NCBI GenBank assembly: GCA_914767885.1
Contig: CAJZBQ010000056.1
Span: 760,001 to 824,000, forward strand
DNA length: 64,000 bases
Source of the DNA: Blepharisma stoltei
Lineage: Eukaryota > Ciliophora > Heterotrichea > Heterotrichida > Blepharismidae
Direction: 5' to 3'
Part shown: positions 53,079 through 63,039 of the stretch, piece by piece
How the letters are laid out: each line of letters opens with the position of its first letter
Numbering within the stretch: position 1 is the stretch's first letter
Program-made: the position numbers and the translations under genes
Notes under the pieces: model-generated
What the model saw: only the letters and a program-made list of their open reading frames with translations
What the model was told of the DNA's origin: nothing
Databases searched by the model: none

Positions 53079-55492
53079 ATGGAACTTCATCACATCCCAG
53101 TTGCATATTACGATGAAGCAGGGATCTGGCCTTTATTTTCAAAAGAAATTATTGACAGGACTCCCATACCTGGAGCCACTTTTTCGACTTTCCAGGGAGA
53201 AATCCCTCTTCCGCCATTAAACATCAGGTTTATTAAGCATGAAGAAGCCTATTGGGAACCCAAAATCGAAGATGCCTTTCTCAAGCCTTATCTCTGGATC
53301 TTTTTACTACACTGTAATAACTTTGAAATATATAAGCGAGATATCAAGCATAAATTGAGAGAATTAGTGAATGCCATGGGTGTGCAGAGAGTAGAATGGC
53401 TTGTTTTATACGTGCCGTCGCTTACACAGCTAGGCAAATCCCAACACAGTACCTTTGCGAAGGTTTTTGAAAAAATTCAAAAGGATATTTTCTCAATGTT
53501 TGGTCTTCGACAGTGTGTCAGACTGTTTTCCCAAGCTACGAAATCATTTATGGCAATTGACCAGCCGAGCAAAATCAGAGACGATTTTTGGGCTGATTTA
53601 ATAAAATCTATAGGAAAAGGAGTAAGCGCAGGACTTTGCAACAGAATGGCCTTATTTTTAGAAGAATTATCAATATTAGAGCAGACTAAAGATTTCTATA
53701 AGTACTGTCTTACGAAAGAAGGGCTTGCTATTATGTACTCTCTTGCAGGGTTAAATTTGCATGCTAAAATGTGCTACGACGATCTTTTGGCACCTCCTGA
53801 GCCGTATTTGCCTTTAGATTTTATCCAGATTTCAATGCGGGATTTGCAGCATAACTCAGAGATGACAATGCAAGATTTCCGAAACGCTATGGAAACAGGC
53901 AGCATGAGTGAGCTTTCTTTCAGAGAATACGTGTTTTCCCGACAGAAGGCACAGTTAGAATATATAAAGGCTTATGTATTGATAGGAGAACTCAGCTTGA
54001 ATTTAATATCTACATCGATGCGGCTGTTTAGGATGCTTCCTAATGACGAAGAAAGAAAGTTTGGAAGCGTTTGAGTGTATCAGACGTCATTAAAGCTGGC
54101 TGAATATCTGCAGCAAAACATAGATGGTATTTGATAATAAGACATTGATGAAGAAGAAGTAAGAATTGACGTACATTATAGTGTGGGGTTGCTGCTTTCT
54201 ATTGCAAGAAGCAGGCTTGAAAGATTAGCATCAGACAGGTTTGGGGACTTTGAAATATTTGTAATATATAATTAGACCAAAGTGGACCTAGTTGACGATT
54301 TTGCACTAGATAAATCTCCAGTGAAAATTGAAGGAAAAACCAAATCTCCTCAGGTCATGCTTTCTGATAGTCCCACTATAGACATGCCAGAGCATGGAGG
54401 TGATCTTCCACTTTCAGATTCGTCAAGTTTGCCTGAAAATGACCTAAATCCTGAAGATGTCCTGTCCAACCAATTTAAATTTGAAGACGCCTTGCTAAAT
54501 ATGACTGGGACTTTATATGAAGAATTCAGTCTTGCCAAATATTCGAGGATCTCAAATCGATATAGGGTAGAGCAAGGAGTTTTGCTTAATAATCGCGGCT
54601 TTTATGAGCAAGCAATTAGAGTTCTGAAATCAGTATCATATAATGATTGAAACAGCTTAGACTTAGTGATACAAACAAATTTATTCCAATGCTACATACA
54701 GACGTCTAAACTTCAAGAAGCTTATGATACTGCTATGATTATTACAAAACAGAGCCATTGCGTATCTTCTGCATTTTTAGCTAAAATGTCTAGCTTCCCT
54801 TCCGCGTTTTTGAAAAAAATCGCAAAATTGGGAAGTAAAAAATTAATTAATTTGAAATTAATGCTTTAAATGCAGATTATAAAATGTTAGAGAAAATTTA
54901 TATAATAATTATCACTTATATATTAAAATACTTGATAAAAATTCATTATATTAAAAATGTTTTTGCTCACTCATGGAGGGGTAAGTGATTAGAAGAAATC
55001 TCTTATATTTCTGAAAATTTTTCCTATAATTCTAAAAAGAACTCTAATGTAATGCTTTCACCTGTCAAGACTTTAAATGAAGAAAATGCTGGCACAGAAT
55101 CTGAAACAGTTAGACTAAGGACTGGAGTTAATATAGAGCCTCTAGATGTACATAGCAAAATTTATAGGCAAGATGATATAAATGTAATTTCTATTTGTGT
55201 AACAAACCAAGCTCATACTTCATTAAGGCTTCATAATTGAAAAATAATAGGCTGTGATATTCAAATCGACTCGAATCAAGAAGACTGCATCTTAAGGACT
55301 GGACAGCAGCAATATATGGCATTTTTAGCAAGTAATATTATAAACCCAGAAATTGTTTTCAAATATTCATGTGTGCCAAGGAGGAAGGACAAAAAAGCAA
55401 ATCATAAAGCGAAAATTTCGATGTTTGAGTTCACTCATGTAATTTCTAATGAAGAAATAATTCCTTGTAAGAACAATGATGAGATAAACTAG
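53079..55492 (+). CDS. TRAPPC10: TRAPP II subunit TRAPPC10/Trs130-like
   Basis: It has 730 residues with 15-nt introns at 54127-54141 and 54262-54276 and an IES at 54793-54983. N-terminal block ARDE-like: KPYLWIFLLHCNNFEIYKRD, LVNAMGVQRVEWLVLYVP, KIRDDFWADLIKSIGKGV. A helical solenoid of TPR-like repeats follows, then a C-terminal beta-rich region (INVISICVTNQAHTSLRLHN). TRAPP II is the exchange factor for Rab11/Ypt31 at the trans-Golgi. Shorter than animal TRAPPC10 (about 1250). Three UGA Trp codons are used. Start at 53079 is the first in-frame ATG. Confidence 0.82.
54793..54983 (-). mobile_element. Short BogoMITE-like IES in TRAPPC10-like exon
   Basis: TA at 54791-54792 and 54982-54983, 191 bp, the shortest copy. 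Left end GCTTCCCTTCCGCG is worn; right end GCTCACTCATGGAGGGG is recognisable, with MITE interior (ATAATTATCACTTATATAT). Excision gives AKMSKWLEEISYI. Confidence 0.85.
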
Positions 55493-55551
55493 GGGATAAA
55501 TATATTTTCCAAGAAAACTTAATTATAATCACTGCTCCTATTAATAATTAT

Positions 55552-55867
55552 TTAACTATCATAATCAGGCTCACTTCCAGGAACAATCTGCGTAAGCGTT
55601 ACCATCAAAATATTGGCTCCATTAAGCAGGATGCTATGCCTTGTCGTCAGAATTCTTTGATTTTCTACAAGCTCACCTATTAATTCATTACTATTCCTTG
55701 ACTTCTTGTAGAACCATATTAAAATACTCATCATGCCCCTTTAAAACTCCACAAAATTCTCTATCATCCCTTAAAATCAATCAAACTTTTTGCCCAATGC
55801 ATTTGTCAAGCATTTCTATCTATTTTTTACTTAAAGGTAAAATGCTTCCTCCGCCCTCATAAGCCAT
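55552..55867 (-). CDS. LSM5: LSM5-like U6 snRNA-associated Sm protein
   Basis: The LSM fold is clear: LPLKMLDKCIGQKVWLILR (Sm1 start), FCGVLKGHDEYFNMVLQEVKE, and Sm2 with SILLNGANILMVT. A 15-nt intron lies at 55816-55830. Reaching the second part needs removal of 16 nt at 55676-55691 (GTAATGAATTAATAGG in gene direction), which gives KEYELVENQRI and 94 residues. The canonical 15-mer ending TAG would leave a stop. It is part of the LSM2-8 ring on U6 snRNA and LSM1-7 in mRNA decay. UGA Trp is used in strand 2. Confidence 0.85.
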
Positions 55868-55893
55868 TTTATAAATATTTAAGAAAAATAAAA

Positions 55894-56898
55894 TTAATTT
55901 TCTTCATCTTCTGTGTTTAACTTTCTTCTTTTTCTTGGCTCCTTCGACTTCTTCCTTGCCAACTTCTGCTGTTTTTTCCTCTCAACATTTTCTTCTTGTA
56001 TCTTTTTCCTCATTTCTTTTAACTCTTTTTTCTCCTTCAGGATTCTTTCTGCTTCTTTTGCAGCTTTTGGATCTTTGTGTATTAAAGAATGGTAAAGGAC
56101 ATTTCCTCCACAAATCCCTTCTTCAATTTTGTGAAGCTTTAATGACATTCTTGGGCCTAGCTCTACAAGTCTTAGGGAAAGTTTTGAGGACTGGTCAGAG
56201 ACAGTCGCTTCTTCTCCTTCGCTTTCACTTGCGTTGCCTGAGTTTTCTAGCCACTCTGAGACCGAATTAAACTGGTTCAAATTTGGGATTTGGTTTTTAG
56301 CGATTTTTTTTAAGGATTGGCTGATTCCTGTAGGTCTTGTTTTGATGAGATAGTGCCTCATTTGTAAAGTGTCGTCTTGATTATCGATTAAAACGACTCG
56401 TTTGCACTTTTTTAGCTTGATTTCTGACACGTCGAGAGTGGGGAAAATGCTCTTGAATAGGTTGTTGGGAAGACCATCAACACCACGCATTATCAGAATT
56501 GGGGAGGATTTGAAGTCCGGTTGAAGTCGGCTGGCTTTTTTTAGTGAAGCTCTAACATCACTAGAAAGTGTGTACTCTAAGATTTTGAAAGAAATTGTTG
56601 GACCATTTGGCAATTTCACAGCCTTTAGATAGGTTGAATTCTTTGTGCAAGTGACAAACAGCATATTGTTTACCTCAAACTCGTTGGCCATGTTAATCAG
56701 ATCTTTTAGATTGCTTTTCGAGCTTTCTTTGAAATCAAGAGGACAATTGGGGTAAAGGACAATTCTCAACTCACTGACAAGGTGCTTTAGAATGGGACCT
56801 ATTTTCCCTCTTCTTGATACAATTGTGACTGGCTTTTCTTCATCGTCATCTTCTTTATGAGTCCTGTGCTTTGTCCTTCTCCTCCCTCTTCTAGGCAT
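55894..56898 (-). CDS. PPAN: SSF1/PPAN Brix-domain ribosome biogenesis factor
   Basis: It has 334 residues. Brix domain: basic start (MPRRGRRRTKHRTHKE), IVSRRGKIGPILKHLVSELR, NEFEVNNMLFVTCTKN, LKAVKLPNGPTISFKILEYT, RVVLIDNQDDTLQMRHYLI and LVELGPRMSLKLHKIEEG, the last being the Peter-Pan signature. It ends in a Lys/Glu-rich nucleolar tail. Works in 60S pre-rRNA processing (27S). Single exon with no IES. It lies tail-to-head behind LSM5, 26 bp apart. Confidence 0.95.
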   Translation of the reverse strand: MPRRGRRRTKHRTHKEDDDEEKPVTIVSRRGKIGPILKHLVSELRIVLYPNCPLDFKESSKSNLKDLINMANEFEVNNMLFVTCTKNSTYLKAVKLPNGPTISFKILEYTLSSDVRASLKKASRLQPDFKSSPILIMRGVDGLPNNLFKSIFPTLDVSEIKLKKCKRVVLIDNQDDTLQMRHYLIKTRPTGISQSLKKIAKNQIPNLNQFNSVSEWLENSGNASESEGEEATVSDQSSKLSLRLVELGPRMSLKLHKIEEGICGGNVLYHSLIHKDPKAAKEAERILKEKKELKEMRKKIQEENVERKKQQKLARKKSKEPRKRRKLNTEDEEN

Positions 56899-57025
56899 TT
56901 TATTAGATTATTTCATGCCGATTCTAATAATAGACTAACTAAAAAGTGGTTTAAAGCAAGCCAACATGCATCAAAATGTGTATAAAAACGCATAAAATTT
57001 ATACTAAAATAAGTTTCGTCCACGA

Positions 57026-57310
57026 TATTAAAATTTTCAGTTCGGATAGGTTTTAGCATCTGTTCAAACAGGATGGACCTATAATCCGAGCTTAGTGAGA
57101 GGAATCAAATCTTTTTGAGAGTCTCGGCTTGAAGAGAAGAGGTTGGCACTGACTAGAGAAGTCTGGAAGGGCTTATTAACTTTAACGGTTCGACAGTTAG
57201 GTCGGTCCGCCTATCGTTGTTCAGAGCTGTTAATGTAGCTGAGCATCAAGTTAAACAAGACTTATAGAACCGATGTGCAAGAGTAATTCAATTAAACTTA
57301 AATTTAAAGT
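57026..57310. other. GC-rich structured segment, retroposon or ncRNA
   Basis: About 285 bp of raised GC content with short hairpins (GGATAGG, GAGAGTCTCGG, TTCGACAG). Imperfect matching flanks (GTTTCGTCCACGATATT at about 57009; GTTGCGTCCAATATAT at about 57311) resemble an aged target duplication, so a retroposon is likeliest. I checked for SRP, RNase P and U3 signatures and saw none. Confidence 0.45.
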
Positions 57311-57560
57311 TGCGTCCAATATATGTGTTTGATCCAATCAACTTTTTATATAATTAATATAAATTGCCAGTCAAAAGCATTTATGCTATATATATTTGAT
57401 TAGTGATTTTTATAAGATTAGATATCATTAATCAATCATAATATATACTATTAATTTGGATTTCGTTATAAATTTCAATTATATATTAAAATCGTAAATC
57501 CTCTGCGCAAAATCAGTAAATCAAGTGAAGAATGGCTTAAAAATTTGTATTTTTAAAATA
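57311..57560. other. Intergenic, AT-rich
   Basis: About 250 bp, no feature recognised. Confidence 0.4.
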
Positions 57561-57791
57561 TAGCGCTTTCCCGAGGATGGCGCGGAATGGCGCATCCTCG
57601 GGAAAGTCAACTAAGCATCCACACGGGAACTGGGAGTTCCACGTGTGGATGCCATTTTTGACATGTGGGATCCAAACTTCCACATGTCAAAAATGGCATC
57701 CACACGTGGAACTCCCAGTTCCCGTGTGGATGCCTTCCTGGCTTTCCGAGAGGATGGCGCCATTCCGCGCCATCCTCGGGAAAGCGCTATA
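57561..57791. repeat. Nested palindromic element (TA-TAGCG family), 231 bp
   Basis: TA (57559-57560) then TAGCGCTTTCCCGAGG; right end CCTCGGGAAAGCGCTA then TA (57790-57791). Each arm holds its own palindromes: CCCGAGGATGGCGC/GCGCATCCTCGGG, then CATCCACACG...CGTGTGGATG, then GACATGTGG/CCACATGTC at the centre. The best-preserved example of the class, sharing its second-level motif with 2536-2763. Confidence 0.85.
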
Positions 57792-57912
57792 ACTCTTTAA
57801 ATGGTAATAGTTAATTTTTCCTGAAACTTAAAGACTTCGCACATTTTAACAAATCTCAAGCTGAAATTTAAATTCCATATAAATTTCGGCCAAAGCGAAT
57901 AAATAAAGTCTT

Positions 57913-58471
57913 AATTCCACCTTTAAATTGGAGCAAAACATCGGTAAAAATTTGTATTTTTGGGCACTTTTAACCCCTTTAAATTGGAACAAATTGGTTT
58001 TCCAACAGTAAAATTTTATCGATGAAGTACTAATTTATAAAATTTAATAGACAAAATGCATAAAAATAAATGTAAAATTCAAATCTTAGTGTTCAATTTA
58101 TATTTTTTTAAGAATCTTAAAAAACGTTTTTGAAAAGAAATTAATGATTAAAAACTAATTAGCACTTGACCTAATTTAGTAGATAAAATGCAAGCAGAAT
58201 GCTATATAAACAATTTTACACTAAATCAATAAATTTTTTATATAATTCTTCATAAAAATAAATTTAAAATTAAACTATTGTATTCAATTTATATTTCTTA
58301 AAAATTATTAGCCAATTTTTTTGAAAAAAATTAAAGATGAAAAAACTAATTTTTATAAAATTAATTTTGACCTTTTTAATAGAAAAAGTGTAATTCGAAT
58401 GTCATTTAAACAATTTTACAATAAATCAATTATTTTTTGGATTTTTTGTTCCAATTTAAAGGGGAGAGTTA
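57913..58471. mobile_element. TA-bounded MITE with CTTTAAATTGGA ends
   Basis: Left CCTTTAAATTGGAGCAAAAC, right GTTCCAATTTAAAGGGG, with TA at 57911-57912 and 58470-58471. An internal copy AACCCCTTTAAATTGGAACA lies 80 bp in. Its left 150 bp match 19247-19400. It ends 20 bp before the kinase start codon, so it sits in the promoter or 5'UTR. Probably removed in the soma. Confidence 0.75.
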
Positions 58472-58491
58472 GAATTTTATTAATCTGGATT

Positions 58492-61400
58492 ATGGGAGGT
58501 TGCTTCAGTAATAGACCCAAAATTAAAGACATCTCCTCAACTTGTAAGCAAAGCTCAGCTCGAATTTCTAATAGTAATCTTGCCTCTGCCACTATGTCCA
58601 ACCGATTCACAACTGAAGAGGTTAAAGATAACTCTCGCCCAGGCTCCGCCAATAGAAAAGCCCATAAAAAAGGAGCCCATGTGAAGAATATACAAAGAAA
58701 AGCCAGTATTATAACAGAAGCGACCACTGCAGCAATAAATACTCGAGATAAAACTCTGGAAGAAATGATAGAAATTAGGGAAGCTTTAAACCAACATTTC
58801 ATTTTTAATAGTTTACCCGATGAAGTTATAGACGTAATCGTATCGATGATGAAGTTATTTGTTTTAGAGCCAAATCAATTAGTTTATGCACAGGACCAAA
58901 TGGGTTCTCACTTCTTTGTAGTCACAAAAGGAAAGCTAGAAATAAAGGTAAAAAATGAACCGAAAGGCGTTATAACTAAAGGGATGAGTTTTGGGGAGTT
59001 GGCATTGATGCACGACTCGAAACGCACTAATTCAGTCTATACAATAGAAAGGACCTTGCTGTGGGGAATTGATAGATATGAATTTAGAAATGCAGTAGCT
59101 TCTTATAACTCACAGAAATTTGAAGAAAATAGAAAGTTCATTGATTCAGTGCCTTTATTGCAAATTTTAACAAATGCTCAAAAAGAAGCATTATTAGCAG
59201 TACTGAAAAGCCAAAGCTATTTCCCAGGGCAAAAGATTGTGACGGAAGGAGAACCTGGAGATTTATTTTATATAATAAAAGAAGGTACAGTAAGCTGCTA
59301 TGTCCAAGGAAAAATTGTGAGGCAATTAGGCAAAGGCGATTTTTTTGGTGAGCAAGCTTTGCTTTATAATTCATTAAGAACTGCAACTATTGTTTCAAAT
59401 ACAAAGGTTGGGGTTCTTTCTTTGTGTAGAGAAGATTTAATCAGTGTGCTTGGAGACCAGCTCCAACTTATTATTTATAAGAACTCTCAAAGAATCGCTA
59501 TAGAATCTAGTCCGCACTTGAAAGACCTGACAAAAAACCAAGAAGAGGCTGTGATACAAAAAATGAAGGTTGTCAGCTACCAAAACGGAGAAATTATAAT
59601 TAATAAAGGTATGCCTAAAGGGCATAAACTATGACTTGTGGTAAAAGGGGCAGTAATTGCTGAAGAATCCGGCAAAAGAATTCTGTCCCTGCATTGTATA
59701 GGTGATGAGGAATTAATTAACCCAATTCAAAGTAATTATGAGGAAAATTATATCGCTGAAGGCTCTGTTGATATAGAAGAAATATCAAGGGCTGAGTTTG
59801 AAACTTGTATAGGAGGGAAATTAAACAATATAAAATCTCATAATGAAGTGCTAAAAATTATGAGGAATGTACAGCTTTTTAGGGCTTTGCCAACAAACAA
59901 GCTTGAATCTCTAGTAAATATGATTTATGTGCAAACATATGGAGATAAGCAAGTTATTTTCCACGAGTTCTCGCTTGGTGATGCATTTTACATCGTCAAA
60001 TCAGGCCAAGTCGATATTATTAAAGATAACACTGTATTAAGAACTGTTGCTAAGCATGGCTATTTTGGAGAAAGATCTATAATTAACAACGAAAAAAGAA
60101 CAGCCACAGTCGCTGCAAGTGGAAAAGCGAAAGTCTGGGTCCTTAACAGAGAAGATTTTTTAAATTTAATTGACGAAGGAATAAGACACCAGCTCCTCAA
60201 AAGAATGGAGCTTCAAGATGATTCCATCACCTTACCCGACTTGTCTATAATAAAAATCCTGGGAAAAGGGATGTTTGGAAATGTCTTCATGGCAATTAAC
60301 AAAAATAAAGGCACGTTGTACGCCTTAAAAACTGTGAATAGAGCAAAAATAAGAAGCTATGATTTATATACAAATTTGTTACTAGAAAGGCATATTTTGT
60401 TGCAAATTGACCATCCTTTTATCATGAAGCTTGTAAAAACGTTTAAAGATGAGGAGCGTGTATATTTTTTGACAGAGCTTGTGAGAGGAAAAGACCTATT
60501 TGATGTGCTCAGGGAAATGAACTTACTTACTGATTCTGATACAAAGTTCTTTTCATCGTGCATTTTAATGATTCTTGAGCATATCCATGAAAGAGGAATC
60601 ATATATAGAGACCTCAAGCCTGAAAATATTATGATTGATGAAGATGGCTATCCCAAACTTATCGATTTTGGAACTGCCAAAGTCGTAGAAGGCAGGACTT
60701 ATACGGTGGTCGGAACCCCACATTATATGGCCCCAGAAGTAATTTTAGGCAAAGGCTATGGACTTTCCGCTGATTATTGATGCTTGGGAGTTATGATATA
60801 TGAGTTTGTAGTTGGCTCCATGCCTTTTGGTGATGAAGAAGAAGAGCCATACGCAGTCTATGAGCAAGTGCTTAAAGCTAAGTTAATCTACCCTCATCAT
60901 ACAAGAATTAATGCAAAATGCAAAGAAGTTCTTGAAAAGCTACTTGAGAAAAATCCAGTAATGAGGGGGACGATTGAAACTATTAAAGCAATGAAGTGGT
61001 TTGAAGATATAGATTGGGATGCCATGCTTGGCAAACAGATTAAACCTCCGTATATCCCTCGTTTACCTAATCAGTCAGCTGAACTTAATCAAGCCATGAA
61101 ATCAAAAGTGTCATTAACAGCAGTCTTAAATTTAAACTAATTACAGGTCGTGGCTTCTGCCTATTGGTAAGGAGTCACAAAATATCCCCTAGGGGATTCA
61201 CCCTCTTTAGGAAATGACAAGGATAACTTTTTCGAGTTAGACGATTTACTGGGCGAGTTACGGCTCTTACCACCTTTCCTCTTCTTCGCCATCTGACCTC
61301 ATGATACCTGTGAAGTAAAGTTCTCTCTCTTCCTCTCCTCGCCTTCAGTGCTGCGTGAGAAGGCTCTGGACTTCTACAGCATGCTGTTTGGGTTGAATGA

Positions 61401-61872
61401 AGGTTGACAGTACAGAAGTCCTAAAAATCCAATTTCTGGTGGACTATCGGCAAAAAGGAAAAATTCAAAGCCTCGGGCGTAACTCCCAGTTTCGCGCTTG
61501 AAAGCTACCCGAATAGTCTAGGCATTGCATTTAGACGCTGCTGGGTTTTTGTAACTCTGAACCCACATTTCCCTCCAGGTAAAATCCAATCCTGAAAGCA
61601 GAATCAGACTAGACTCTGTGGCTTATCAGAATTGCTTACCTAGCGTTGCTGTCCATTTCTGGGTTGCCAAACCTTGCCGAATATAATTAAAATGTATTCG
61701 AAGGAAGTCGACGTAGCCGACTGCGAAACGTTGAGACACCATATTTAATTATATGCCACTATCAGCAGTCATTTCCGTAATTTTTATGTAGAAAGAAGAA
61801 GCTCAGGATAGTTTTGAAATTCCAAGAGGCAGAGGAAAACCTCCTCCAACTGCGTGGGATGAAGTTTTTTAA
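58492..61872 (+). CDS. cGMP-dependent protein kinase with four cNMP-binding domains
   Basis: It has 906 residues after removing 61126-61770 and a 15-nt intron (61777-61791). N-terminus MGGCFS fits N-myristoylation (Gly2, Ser6) with Cys4 palmitoylation. Four cyclic-nucleotide-binding modules: two canonical (GMSFGELALMHDSKRTNSV, GDFFGEQALLYNSLRTATI), one degenerate (region 59560-59780), one canonical (GYFGERSIINNEKRTATV). Kinase: GKGMFGNVF, YALKTV Lys, YRDLKPENIM, IDFGTAK, GTPHYMAPEV. The AGC tail ends PPPTAWDEVF. This matches the alveolate PKG layout. Start at 58492 ignores an open stretch upstream that belongs to an IES. Confidence 0.95.
61126..61770. mobile_element. GC-rich retroposon-like IES with 8-bp repeat in PKG exon
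   Basis: CAGCAGTC is at 61118-61125 and 61763-61770. Removal joins SKVSLTAV to IS and then, over a 15-nt intron, KEEAQDSFEIP, giving the typical kinase tail. Without it the protein would stop at 61140 with no AGC tail. Its right end is homologous to the left end of 12608-13174 (reverse). Confidence 0.85.
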
Positions 61873-61968
61873 ATATTATATAGCTAAAATAAGTTACTGT
61901 AAAGAAAATATAATAAAGATAGTTAAAGAGACAAATCCGTTCACCTATAAATGAATTAATGTTTATAA

Positions 61969-62946
61969 ATGGAGCAAGACTTAGTTCTTTATAAATGCAG
62001 CGATCTCTACGACCCAGTTATCCAAATGGTGAGATGCTGGGTAGCGTTTTGCCATATCCAAGGATATAAAGAATGTGAAAGTGAATATTATTGGAATGCT
62101 GTTGGGAATCTACCTGTTTTAAGGTATGAAAGATCCGTTTTCGCTAAAGAGCATATTTTGGAGTTTCTTAAAATTGCTTATGATATTAATTTCAATTTAA
62201 CTGAAGAAGAAAGAAGAGAATCTACCTTATTAGAAGAAATATGTGTCAGCAAAATTCATCCAGGCACTATATTTGCTATGTGGATTGATGAAAGCACGAG
62301 CAAAGGATTTTATGAGAAAAGTAAGAGCAAAATTTGGAAATTCTTGATGAAGCCTTTTGCAAAATTAGGGTTTTGGGTAGAAAAAAGAAATATTAAAGAC
62401 TATTTGAAGTATCAGCATGGCTTTACCTCAAAAACAAATGCATTCTCCCATATCCATCAAGCTCATCAGCTCTTAAGCGAAAAACTAGGAAATCAAGCAT
62501 TTTTCTTCCAAACAATGGATAGAGCGAATTTCCCAAGAAGCGCAGACATTACCATTTATGCCTACTTATTAGAAGAAATCATATACTTACACTCCCATCC
62601 TCATGTTACAGATTCTTTAAATAGCTTCCCAAATCTACTGAATTTTATGAAAAGGATGAAAAATTTATTATCAATAAATAACCCAAAAAAAGAAATCCCA
62701 GAATATAGTCTTGTGTATGGGTATTTTTTGCATCCTCCTAGCAATGAAGATCAAGAATACTACCCACCTGCAATAGCAATCAAGCCTTATCAAGAGAATA
62801 ATTGGGAACAGATTAAGTATAAACTTCAAGGCCAAACTCCAACCTTAAAAGCATCTGTAGAAGATGCTACTAGAAGAAGGATTTATGTGACTAGCGTCTC
62901 TGCAATCTTATTTCTCTTTATATATTTAAGATTCAATAAACACTAG
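61969..62946 (+). CDS. Metaxin-like outer mitochondrial membrane protein
   Basis: It has 325 residues. N-terminal thioredoxin/GST-like part (VQMVRCWVAFCHIQGYKE, NLPVLRYERSVFAKEHILEFL) and a GST C-terminal-like helical part with FFQTMDRANFPRSADITIYAYL, the metaxin/SAM37 diagnostic region. The last 20 residues (TSVSAILFLFIYLRF) form a tail-anchor helix. Metaxins assist beta-barrel insertion by the SAM complex. The family is divergent in protists, so the call rests on architecture. No intron or IES. Confidence 0.6.
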   Translation: MEQDLVLYKCSDLYDPVIQMVRCWVAFCHIQGYKECESEYYWNAVGNLPVLRYERSVFAKEHILEFLKIAYDINFNLTEEERRESTLLEEICVSKIHPGTIFAMWIDESTSKGFYEKSKSKIWKFLMKPFAKLGFWVEKRNIKDYLKYQHGFTSKTNAFSHIHQAHQLLSEKLGNQAFFFQTMDRANFPRSADITIYAYLLEEIIYLHSHPHVTDSLNSFPNLLNFMKRMKNLLSINNPKKEIPEYSLVYGYFLHPPSNEDQEYYPPAIAIKPYQENNWEQIKYKLQGQTPTLKASVEDATRRRIYVTSVSAILFLFIYLRFNKH

Positions 62947-63039
62947 TTAAGATTATTCGTCATAAAATAATTAATTAACACCGTTAAATAACTAATAAAT
63001 ATTTTTCAAAACGTCCTACCTTATAAACCTGAGCAAAAT

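Noticed and set aside
57026-57310. SRP RNA, RNase P RNA or U3 snoRNA
   Set aside because: I compared by eye with conserved cores (GNAR/UGUAAU loops, P4 helix, C/D boxes) and found no convincing match; imperfect flanking repeats favour an aged retroposon.
58321-58491. N-terminal extension of the PKG gene reading MKKIKDEKTNFYK
   Set aside because: It is read-through from the TA-bounded MITE ending at 58471. The MGGCFS start behind it fits myristoylation and the family.
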